DNA of 64,000 nucleotides from Microcoleus sp. CAWBG506 (GTDB taxonomy: Bacteria > Cyanobacteriota > Cyanobacteriia > Cyanobacteriales > Microcoleaceae), in NCBI GenBank assembly GCA_020883125.1, contig JAHREW010000030.1:1-64000 (forward strand). The letters run 5' to 3'. Below are positions 35,203-43,264 of the stretch, piece by piece. The first letter of the stretch is position 1; each line of letters opens with the position of its first letter. The translations under genes and the position numbers were made by a program. The notes below the pieces were generated by a model, which ran no database searches, was not told the DNA's origin, and worked only from the letters and a program-made list of their open reading frames with translations.

Positions 35203-37554
35203 ATGCCACAATACTTCGGAAAACTCCAAACTACCGAACAGCCTTGGTCAATTATTGGCGCAGTAGAATCGAGCGATAAAACCGATCGCACAATTCACTT
35301 CAACTGCGGCGAAACTTCCCTCAACATCAGCATCCTCGCCCCGAATTTAATTCGAGTCCGAATGTCCCCAACGGGTGAATTCACAAACCGTAGCGTAGCG
35401 GGGCGTAAGCCATCGCACTCAGTAACTCTCCCTGACGAAGAGTGGGAAATTGTCCCGTTTGAAGTGCGAGAAACCGAGGAAAAAATCGAAATAGAAACAG
35501 CAGAAATATTAGTTTCCGTAAAGCGCGATCGCACTTCCATCGAATGCTTTGACAAATCGGGAAAACCCTTTGCTAGCGACTGCGATCGCGCCCTAGGATG
35601 GCGCGCGGGCGCAACTGCTGGCTGGAAGCGCATTGAAACAGACGAGCACTTCTACGGTTTCGGCCAACGCACCGGCTTGCTCGACAAACTCTCGGAAGTC
35701 AAGACAAACTGGACAACCGACGCCCTCGACTACAATTCGCAGACAGATGAAATGTACCAGGCGATCGCATTTTACATCGCCCTAAATCCCGATCGCGCTT
35801 ACGGCCTGTTTTTCAACACCACATTTTGGAGTCAATTCGACATCGGCGCCGAAAAACCGGGCGTGTTGCGGATGGAAACCAGAGGCCCAGAACTCGACTA
35901 CTACATCATCTACGGCCCGGAACCCGCCCGAATTCTCGCGACCTACACGCAGTTAACCGGGCGGATGCCGCTTCCGCCAAAATGGGCGCTGGGATACCAC
36001 CAATGCCGCTGGAGCTACGAATCAGAGGATGTTGTGCGGGAGTTGGCGCGGGAATTTCGCGATCTGGCGATTCCCTGCGATGTCATCCACCTCGACATCG
36101 ACTACATGGACGGCTACCGCGTTTTTACCTGGAGCCCGAAGCGTTTCCCCGATCCCGCGAAACTGATCGCAGACTTGAAAGCAGTCGGTTTTAAGGTTGT
36201 CACGATTGTCGATCCCGGTGTCAAGTACGAACCGGAAGCAAATTATGAGATATTCGATCGCGGTGTGGAAAATGACTATTTCGTCCGCACCGCAGAGGGA
36301 AAGCTTTTCCACGGTTACGTTTGGCCGGATAAAGCGGTGTTTCCAGACTTTCTGCGGCCGGAGGTGCGCGAGTGGTGGGGCGACTTGCACAAAAGCCTGA
36401 CAGATATTGGGATTGCGGGGATTTGGAACGACATGAACGAACCTGCGATCGCCGAACGGCCTTTTGGCGACGGTGGCGAACATATCAGCTTTCCTCTGGA
36501 TGCACCGCAGGGCCCGGAGTTCGATCGCGCTACCCACGCGGAAACGCACAATTTGTATGGGTTGATGATGGCGAAAGCTTGTGCGGAAGGGTTGCAAAAA
36601 GTGCGATCTGGCGATCGATCTTTTGTGCTGACGCGATCGGGTTTTGCGGGGGTACAGCGGTACTCGTCGGTGTGGATGGGCGACAATCAATCGCTGTGGG
36701 ATCACTTGGAAATGTCCTTACCGATGCTGTGTAACATGGGACTTTCCGGCGTCGCGTTTGTCGGTTGCGACATCGGCGGTTTTGCGGGGAATGCAACTGC
36801 GGAATTGTTCGCGCGATGGATGCAGGTGGGATGCTGTATCCGTTGATGCGCGGTCATTCGGCGATGAGTACGGCGCAACACGAACCGTGGGTTTTTGGCG
36901 ATCGCACCGAGCAGATTTGCCGCGAATATATCAATTTGCGCTATCAGTTGTTGCCCTACATTTACACCTTGTTTTGGGAAGCTGCGACTGCGGGAACGCC
37001 GATTTTGCGATCGCTATTGTATCACTTTCCGCGCGATCGCACAACTTATCACCTTTACGATCAAGTATTGCTCGGCCCGTCGCTGATGGCTGCACCCGTT
37101 TACCGGCCGGGAGTTGAGCATCGCGCCGTGTATTTGCCGGAGGGGACTTGGTTTGATTGGTGGACTGGTGAATGCTATCAGGGCCCGACTCACATTTTGG
37201 CGATCGCACCTTTGGAGAGAATGCCGCTTTATGTGCGGGGCGGTGGGATAATTGCGTTAGCGCCTGTGAGGCTTTGTGAGCGAACAACAGCTTGATTCCT
37301 TGAAAATGCGAATTTGGCCCGGAACTGGTGAATGGACGCTTTATGAGGACGATGGACACAGTTTTGAGTACGAACAAGGTGTCTGGGCTACGACTAATTA
37401 TCAAGTGTATTTGGAAGGGGATAAAACCATTGTTGAAATTGCCGCGCGGGAGGGAGAGTTTGCGATTCCATCGCGCGAAATTACTGTAGAAGTTGTTGGG
37501 ATTGGTGAACAGCGATTTACAGATGACGGTACGGTGCGGCGTTTGACATTTTAG
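35203..37554 (+). pseudogene. GH31 alpha-glucosidase broken by two frameshifts
   Basis: Reading across three frames gives one GH31 alpha-glucosidase of about 780 residues. The N-terminal part (35203-about 36830) has the barrel and the nucleophile motif IWNDMNEPA near 36430, then SGFAGVQRYSSVWMGDN with the acid/base region. The frame shifts near 36828-36838, where ARWMQ should continue to GMLYPLMRGHS, and again near 37262-37276, before SEQQLDSLKMRIWPG. Each is consistent with a small indel. Catalytic residues are all before the first break, but the barrel end and C-terminal beta domains would be lost. Either a young pseudogene or sequencing errors. Confidence 0.85.
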
Positions 37555-37573
37555 GCAATTTTCTCAACCATAT

Positions 37574-37645
37574 CCGTAGGGACACAGCAGTGCTGTGTCC
37601 TCCTGTCTCAACCATATCCGTAGGGACACAGCACTGCTGTATCCT
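37574..37645. repeat. Two copies of the GACACAGCA/TGCTGTGTC palindrome
   Basis: ggacacagcagtgctgtgtcc, preceded by atatccgtag, occurs twice in tandem (about 42 bp apart) just after the GH31 pseudogene. It belongs to the same palindrome class as those at 51341 and 58571. Confidence 0.8.
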
Positions 37646-37830
37646 CGTATTGCGATCGAGTTGGCCTGTCCTGGCAATCTTATTATACTAAAAAGACTTT
37701 TGCTATAATAAGATTCCGATCCAGCCGTCTTATTTCACTGGAATAACATAAGATAACAAGACCTCTAACAAATTTGGCAAAGGTGTGGGATAAATTGTAA
37801 GGTAAAGGTTTTGAGGGTAGAGGAAGTCGG

Positions 37831-38055
37831 ATGGCGAGGCAAAAGAAACCTGACCAAAGGGCGATCGAGCAATACAAGCACGAACACCAACAAAGAGTCA
37901 ATAACCCACCCGTCGGACTGGTTACGCCAGACACCGATCCAGATGGGGATACCAAAAAATATGCCTACGATCCGCACCTTGACCCGCAGTTAGTGTTGGC
38001 CGGAAAAGCAGAACATACCAGCTTTGAAGTACCAACAGTCTCGCTGCACTCCCGC
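37831..38055 (+). pseudogene. N-terminal stub of a type III-like DNA methyltransferase
   Basis: About 72 codons match the usual start of a family of site-specific DNA methyltransferases (Mod-like): RVNNPPVGLVTP, AYDPHLDPQLV, GKAEHTSFEVPTVSLH. After SLH the similarity stops, and an unrelated tail runs to a stop at 38112. A Shine-Dalgarno-like agaggaag precedes the start. The SAM-binding and catalytic DPPY regions are missing, as is any restriction subunit. It is a leftover of a lost restriction-modification locus. Confidence 0.7.
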
Positions 38056-38095
38056 AGAAATGATAGTTTATTTATTAAGCTTCAGGGCCTCCAAA

Positions 38096-38485
38096 ATGAG
38101 AAAAATTGGTAAAATCAAATGGTTCGGTGGTCACAACAATAAAACTGGCAGCCAAAATGACTTTGGATTTATTGCTTGTGAAGGCAAACCCAATGATATA
38201 TTTGTACACCTAAGACAAATCAATTGTTCGGCAACTGCTTTAATAGAAGAAACAATCGTTACTTTTGAAGTAATTACTAACTTCCGAGACGGCAAAGAAG
38301 AAGCTAAAAACTTGCGCTTATTGATTGACGAAACCGATACAGAAATTATTACTTTTTGTGCAACCAATAAAGATCCAAATTTATGGATTCCTGTATTTAG
38401 TAAGTATTTTGCTAATTTTTCGATTAACGCCATGATTTTCATTGGCAATAATTCAAATTATAATCAACAAATGGAGGAATCAACC
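38096..38485 (+). CDS. Cold-shock-like domain read in frame into DUF433 module 2
   Basis: From MRKIGKIKWFGG the protein resembles a cold-shock/OB-fold nucleic-acid-binding domain: GKIKWFGG, NDFGFIACEG, NDIFVHLRQI, VTFEVITNFRDGKEEAKNLRLL. A 50-residue spacer follows, and the frame runs without a stop straight into the DUF433 protein that begins at 38486 and ends at 38830. A good ribosome site (38473-38478) precedes the DUF433 start, so both a fused and a free antitoxin could be made. Alternatively the domain gene has lost its own stop codon. The extended form from 38024 is not convincing. Confidence 0.6.
38473..38478 (+). promoter_or_regulatory. Ribosome binding site for the second DUF433 start
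   Basis: GGAGGA seven bases before ATG 38486, identical in context to module 1. This supports internal initiation within the longer fused frame. Confidence 0.7.
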
Positions 38486-38830
38486 ATGCTAATAGAAGAA
38501 TATTTTGAGTTTTTAGCCGATGATGACATTCGAGTAAAAGGGACAAGAGTGGGAATAGAAAGCATCCTCTATGAATATATTTATCAACAACGTTCACCAG
38601 AGGAAATTTTAAAACACTTTTACACTTTGACTCTGGATCAAGTTTATGCGACAATCCTGTATTATTTAAACAATAAAGCAGTTTTAGATAAATATATCGA
38701 AGACTGGCTCGAATGGTCGCACGAACAACGAAAATCTCAAGAATTAAACCCTCATCCTGCTTCGGCCAGGCTCCAAAAAATCAAGGAAGAAAGAAATAAA
38801 AAAAATGGCACTCAAGTATCTCATGGATGA
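38486..38830 (+). CDS. DUF433 antitoxin-like protein, module 2
   Basis: 114 residues from MLIEEYFEFL, a close paralogue of module 1: DDIRVKGTRVGIESILYEYI is identical, and LTLDQVYATILYYLNN differs by one residue. It overlaps the DUF5615 gene by 26 nt. Its frame is open upstream into a cold-shock-like domain. Like module 1 it probably acts as antitoxin and autoregulator. Because the two copies are so similar, cross-neutralisation between modules is plausible. Confidence 0.8.
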   Translation: MLIEEYFEFLADDDIRVKGTRVGIESILYEYIYQQRSPEEILKHFYTLTLDQVYATILYYLNNKAVLDKYIEDWLEWSHEQRKSQELNPHPASARLQKIKEERNKKNGTQVSHG

Positions 38831-39179
38831 AAATATTGACCCGATTTATCCTACTCAAATTCGGAGCAAACAAATAGGATTAATTATTCGGGTCATTGGC
38901 GAACCTTCCATACCAGCAAAAGGAACTAAAGACCATGAAATTTTAGAATGGTGTGAAAAATATGACTTTATCCTGGTCACGAATAACCGTAAATCTATGC
39001 CTGTTCACTTAAACGATCATTTGCAAGCCAATCGTCATATCCCTGGGATATTTATTTTAAACGCGAATTTAAGCGTTGGGCAAAACATAGATGAATTAAT
39101 TTTGATTGCTGAATGTTCTTTTCTCAATGAATATCAAGACCAAATTATTCATCTACCTATCACTAAAGAGGTTTCCTGA
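38805..39179 (+). CDS. DUF5615 PIN-like toxin, module 2
   Basis: 124 residues, nearly identical to module 1 (RVIGEPSIPAKGTKD, NNRKSMPVHLNDHL, NANLSVGQNIDELIL). It shares the Asn in VTNNR and additionally has His for Pro in KDHEILEW. Acidic residues in LMDENIDP remain. Encoded immediately after and overlapping its antitoxin. Confidence 0.8.
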   Translation: MALKYLMDENIDPIYPTQIRSKQIGLIIRVIGEPSIPAKGTKDHEILEWCEKYDFILVTNNRKSMPVHLNDHLQANRHIPGIFILNANLSVGQNIDELILIAECSFLNEYQDQIIHLPITKEVS

Positions 39180-39232
39180 TGACTCAAGCGATACCCAAGT
39201 TAATAACTACTGTTATAATATAACGGGAGGGG

Positions 39233-41167
39233 ATGAGTAGACCCGACACCTACCCACAAACTATGCAACCCATCCAAATTACCACATTCCAAGCTTTGCG
39301 CCGCAGTCTCGGCCTCATAATCAAAGCCGCACCAATAGAACTCCGCAATATAATCATACTCAACATCGTTCGAGGTGCTGCCCCATCTGGCGTACTATTT
39401 TTAGATAAACTAATCATTGATGAAGTATCTAAGCTGCTGTCGCAAACCCCAACAGCACAACCCTTAGCCTTGATGCTTTCCCATCCAATATTGCTGTGGA
39501 GTATTGGCGGAGTTTTAACTCTCAAATTGATCGCCGATGCCATCGACACAACGAGCTCCTTTGCAGCAACATCTTTGCGCTATCGCGTCCAAGGCAGAGT
39601 CGAAGGAAAAGTCCTCGAAAAAGTTGCCAATTTCGACGATATCGCCCTGTTTGAAAACCCCGAACTATTAAATATATTAGAACTTGCCAAAACCGGAGTC
39701 AAACAAGTACAGCAACTAGCATTCAGCATCAGCATGACAATCACGGGAATTTTTATTTTCATTCCCTCGATCGGCTTAGCTGCATCAATAGCTTGGTGGG
39801 TTCCTGTGGTGATGGTGGTTTCATCACTTCCCTCTATTCACATCGAAAGAAAATATCTCAAACTTATCTGGAGAGTTCAAAAAAAGCAAGCTAAAATTAG
39901 TCGCGAAATGAACTTATCCGCTACGGTATTGACGGGTCAAGAATATGCTAAAGAATTGCGTTTGTTTGGCTTGCAGGAACTTTGGCTAAAACGCTGGCAA
40001 GGTCAGTTTTTGCAGTTTTTTAGCGAGATGCAGCAAATCCGCAAAAAGGGAGCAATTGTTGTCCTTTTTTGGTCAATATTTAGTAGAATAGGAGTAGCCT
40101 TGCCCTTTGTTTATGTGGTCGCAGGAGCTTTGGGAGGGCGCTACACTTTGGGAGATTTGGCGCTGTATTCGGGTTTGATTGTCCAAGTAGAGACAAGTTT
40201 GCAATTACTGATTGGGAATTACACTAATTTGTACGATATCTCTCTCGGCGTTAGTCCGATTTTTCAACTGTTGGATCTGAAACCTGAGTTGCAGTCTCCG
40301 CTGGTGAATGTGGCATCTCGCTTGCCTAGTTTACTAAGTCACGGGCAAGATGCCCGTGCCACTACTCAATTACCGAGTCACGGGCAAGATGCCCGTGCCA
40401 CAAAGAATAAAATTGGCATTGAGATTAAGGATTTATCTTTTTGCTATCCCGGTAGCACAAAAAGCACGATCGCAAATATCGACTTAACCATTAATCCGGG
40501 TGAAATGCTCGTGCTTGTCGGTGAAAATGGTGCGGGTAAAACGACTCTCGGCAAACTCCTCGGCCGCCTGTACGACCCCACAAGTGGTACGATCGCCTGG
40601 AACGGTCAAGATTTGCGATCGTACTCTCTAGCATACGTGCGATCGCGCATAGCAGTAGTCATGCAAGATTACGCCCGTTTCCCCTCGACAGTCCGCGAAA
40701 ACGTCGGTTTCGGCGACTTGCTTTCCCTGTCGGATGACACCGCCATTAACGCAGCGATTTCCGAAGCAGGAATTGCAGCTAAAGTCAACAGTTTAGAACA
40801 AGGTTTAGAAACCCCGTTGGGGAAACAATTAGAAGACGGTATCGACTTATCGGGGGGACAGTGGCAAAGAATTGCGATCGCGCGCGCCCTCATGCGGCTT
40901 TCTACAGCCGAAGTCCTAATTTTTGACGAACCAACCGCCGCCCTCGATCCGAAGACAGAATACGAAATTTACAGCATCTTTCGCCAAATAGCCGCCGGGA
41001 AAACCACGATTGTGATTAGCCACAGATTGGGATTGGCCAAAATTGCCGATCGCATCGCGGTGATGGAAAATGGTAAAATAGCCGAAATCGGAACTCACGA
41101 CGAATTGATCGCATCAAACGGAATTTACTGCTCAATGTTCACCCGTCAAGCTAGCAGTTATATTTAG
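39233..41167 (+). CDS. ABC exporter (fused permease-ATPase) with in-frame repeat insertion
   Basis: 644 residues. A six-helix type 1 exporter membrane domain spans about 25-340, and the nucleotide-binding domain about 400-640: Walker A GENGAGKTT, Q-loop VMQDYARFPSTV, signature LSGGQWQR, Walker B VLIFDEP, and the H-loop in VISHRLG. Between them, at about residues 365-395, sits SHGQDARAT twice, from a 39-bp palindromic DNA repeat. It lies in the flexible linker, so the transporter may still work. The start is uncertain; ATG 39263 is an alternative. Substrate unknown; possibly peptide or lipid export. Confidence 0.9.
   Translation: MSRPDTYPQTMQPIQITTFQALRRSLGLIIKAAPIELRNIIILNIVRGAAPSGVLFLDKLIIDEVSKLLSQTPTAQPLALMLSHPILLWSIGGVLTLKLIADAIDTTSSFAATSLRYRVQGRVEGKVLEKVANFDDIALFENPELLNILELAKTGVKQVQQLAFSISMTITGIFIFIPSIGLAASIAWWVPVVMVVSSLPSIHIERKYLKLIWRVQKKQAKISREMNLSATVLTGQEYAKELRLFGLQELWLKRWQGQFLQFFSEMQQIRKKGAIVVLFWSIFSRIGVALPFVYVVAGALGGRYTLGDLALYSGLIVQVETSLQLLIGNYTNLYDISLGVSPIFQLLDLKPELQSPLVNVASRLPSLLSHGQDARATTQLPSHGQDARATKNKIGIEIKDLSFCYPGSTKSTIANIDLTINPGEMLVLVGENGAGKTTLGKLLGRLYDPTSGTIAWNGQDLRSYSLAYVRSRIAVVMQDYARFPSTVRENVGFGDLLSLSDDTAINAAISEAGIAAKVNSLEQGLETPLGKQLEDGIDLSGGQWQRIAIARALMRLSTAEVLIFDEPTAALDPKTEYEIYSIFRQIAAGKTTIVISHRLGLAKIADRIAVMENGKIAEIGTHDELIASNGIYCSMFTRQASSYI
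40338..40404. repeat. In-frame palindromic repeat (2 copies) inside the ABC gene
   Basis: gtcacgggcaagatgcccgt begins at 40338 and again at 40377, a 39-bp (13-codon) period. The core cgggcaagatgcccg is a hairpin. It encodes SHGQDARAT each time. Confidence 0.9.
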
Positions 41168-41187
41168 AATTATCTGGTTCACTTAAG

Positions 41188-41305
41188 ACAGATCCCCCCT
41201 AACCAGGGCGGGCACGGGGGCACCGCCCCTACAAAGGGGGGGACAAGAAAGCTCTCAAAGTCCCCCTTCTTAAGGGGGATGCGAGGGGGATCTCCGGGGC
41301 ATAAA
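41188..41305. repeat. G/C-rich repeats after the ABC transporter
   Basis: gcgggcacgggggcaccgcc and then cccccttcttaagggggatg plus gcgagggggatct. The CCCCTT...AAGGGG pattern is the same as the repeats inserted in the amidohydrolase and tsaB genes. Confidence 0.7.
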
Positions 41306-41350
41306 TAGTGTTAAGTAAACCGTACTGGTTTATGATTGTTGAAGCCGCCG

Positions 41351-42937
41351 CTACCTAGAAAATATTTTCCTTACCAGCGGCCCAATTTTCGGCAATATTT
41401 TTCTCGCCAGCGGTAGAATAGGTAATATCAGCAAGCCGAATAGTATACCGAAAACCAAACTACCGATAATCGTCGCGGTGAAGGGATGAAGCGGGAGGGA
41501 AAAATCGGGTTGCCATTTAATCGGTGTATCCTTGATTACGGGATAAGCTGCTGAAAATATTTGGCCGCCGCCGATCGCAGTTCCGACAAAAAATATGATA
41601 TTCTCAAGTTGGCGATCGCGCTTTTTCTCTTTCTCTTCATTTTTATTGACGATGACCATTTGAGCTAGATCGCGTTCTTTCTGCTCTTGTTCCTTTTGCT
41701 GGTACAATTGTATCTGTTCGCGATCGCGCTGATGTTCCCTTTCTGCCTGTTCCCGGCTCAACTCCACCTGTTCGATTGCCACCATCCCGCGGATTGTGGA
41801 GATTGTCTGCTGGAACAAATCCTGATTCGCCATCAGGTAGTTTAAGTATTTTTGGATTTGACTTTGATATTTGCGATCGCACAAACTCAGAAACTTCTCT
41901 AAAAACTGGAGATTGTCACCATCCACGGACAACTCTTTAATTTTAGCATAAGCTGCCTCATAATTTTCAGTATTAATGTCAATCGTATTGCTAAATTCTC
42001 GCAAATGCCGCAACTCCTGAGCATAATTAAATACTAAACTGCGGATTGCCGCCAACAAACTCTTTAACTTCGTGAGTTTAACTTCTCGATTTGGTTCCGA
42101 GTCTATTTGAGTGAATTCTGGCAGTAATTTATCTAGCTTAGTCGCTATTTGTTGTCCGAGGCGATAACTTTCCTTAGCTTGATTGTACACAAACAAAGTT
42201 TTACTGCGAGCACACAGTAGATTCATCAAATGATAGTTAAAAGTTGCTGTTGCGAACTTCAAAGTATCAGGATTCTGTTGCAACCAGATTAAGACATGAC
42301 ACTTTTTGCTAAGATTATCATATTCAAAAATCGGACTACCAAATAACTCTCCAGTCCCAGTAATTTGTAATTCTGTTTCGATGCCATCTCCCACCAAAGC
42401 CCGCACGCATTTATCCGCCAGAGTGCGATAATCATCATACACAACAGGCTCTGCATACAGAAATAACGTCTGTCCCAGGGATGCTTGAATTTGATTCGAG
42501 AGCAAGCAACCTTGGGGATTTAATTGCTTTAAATCAGCAACTAAAATCGTAGCATTTTGGTAATATAAAGTCAAGTCTGCGGCGTAGGTATCGCTAATCC
42601 TTCGTGCATTAATCGAGCCATAGAGATTGGGATAATTCGGCTGAGTCAGGGGCGTGAAATTTAAGGGTTTGCCATTTTTTAGTAACTTTGGATCGCTCAA
42701 ATTCGCATCTTCGCCCGCTGGGTGATACTTGCCATTTTTGTAGCAGATTAGCTTGTCTCTCAGGGCTTTGAGTTCGGGAAACTCAAATTTTCCGCCGACA
42801 TTATCGGCTAGATGTTGCCAAATGCGATCGGCATTTTGGGCTGGTTTTTGGTAGCCTTCGTCTCCGTCATTTCGCAGGTGGAAAGGATACAGAGTGATGC
42901 TGGGATTTTTAATTTGCGGTGGTTCGTTCATCATCAA
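41351..42937 (-). CDS. Coiled-coil protein with C-terminal two-helix membrane anchor, unknown
   Basis: 528 residues. Residues about 1-390 are soluble and mixed alpha/beta, then helical, with no motif I recognise. Residues about 385-445 are a highly charged coiled coil rich in Glu, Gln, Arg and Lys. Two membrane helices follow at about 446-464 and 488-511, then a basic tail. A long sensing arm on a membrane hairpin would suit a signalling or pore-forming effector. It lies on the same strand as and downstream of the TPR-CHAT protease gene, 327 bp away across two repeat elements. Confidence 0.6.
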   Translation of the reverse strand: MMMNEPPQIKNPSITLYPFHLRNDGDEGYQKPAQNADRIWQHLADNVGGKFEFPELKALRDKLICYKNGKYHPAGEDANLSDPKLLKNGKPLNFTPLTQPNYPNLYGSINARRISDTYAADLTLYYQNATILVADLKQLNPQGCLLSNQIQASLGQTLFLYAEPVVYDDYRTLADKCVRALVGDGIETELQITGTGELFGSPIFEYDNLSKKCHVLIWLQQNPDTLKFATATFNYHLMNLLCARSKTLFVYNQAKESYRLGQQIATKLDKLLPEFTQIDSEPNREVKLTKLKSLLAAIRSLVFNYAQELRHLREFSNTIDINTENYEAAYAKIKELSVDGDNLQFLEKFLSLCDRKYQSQIQKYLNYLMANQDLFQQTISTIRGMVAIEQVELSREQAEREHQRDREQIQLYQQKEQEQKERDLAQMVIVNKNEEKEKKRDRQLENIIFFVGTAIGGGQIFSAAYPVIKDTPIKWQPDFSLPLHPFTATIIGSLVFGILFGLLILPILPLARKILPKIGPLVRKIFSR

Positions 42938-42987
42938 ACCTTGTGGAATATATTGATATTATATCTGGTCAAATAAACATAATTATT

Positions 42988-43053
42988 GTAGGGGCGGGTT
43001 CACCAACCATATCTAACTCCCACAAACAATCTTAATAAACCCGCCCCCGCCCA
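42988..43053. repeat. GGGCGGGTT-ended element, copy 2
   Basis: gtaggggcgggttcaccaac at the left and aaacccgcccccgccc at the right. With copy 3 in opposite orientation 38 bp away it forms a long inverted repeat. Confidence 0.85.
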
Positions 43054-43090
43054 ACCGATATTTTCAGGCAGTTTTGTACAGGTAATTTTG

Positions 43091-43159
43091 GGTGGGGTGG
43101 GGGCGGGTTTATGCAAATTGTCGGCAATCATTATAGATGGTTGGTGAACCCGCCCCTAC
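43091..43159. repeat. GGGCGGGTT-ended element, copy 3 (inverted)
   Basis: Reverse orientation to copy 2: ggtggggtgggggcgggttt at the left, ggtgaacccgcccctac at the right. Confidence 0.85.
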
Positions 43160-43186
43160 GGCATTGATGATTGGAAAATTGTTAAA

Positions 43187-43248
43187 AAACCGGGTTTCTA
43201 CCACAATTTCGGCTGAGCACGAGAGATATTGGAAGAAACCCGGTTTCT
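43187..43248. repeat. CCGGGTTTCT inverted-repeat element
   Basis: aaccgggtttct and agaaacccggtttct bound a middle with the conserved words acaatttcgg and gagatatt. Other copies lie at 46303, 46387, 47224, 47307 and 57961. Confidence 0.85.
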
Positions 43249-43264
43249 GAGATTTAGTTTATCC

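Larger units (their letters stand above)
42938..43264. other. 327-bp gap filled by repeat elements
   Basis: It separates the membrane-protein gene from the CHAT gene and consists mostly of two opposed GGGCGGGTT elements and one CCGGGTTTCT element. No gene; any promoter must sit between or within the repeats. Confidence 0.7.

Noticed and set aside
36022-36705. 227-codon ORF antisense to the GH31 gene
   Set aside because: Shadow of a GC-rich coding region; no homology, and the sense strand holds clear GH31 motifs.
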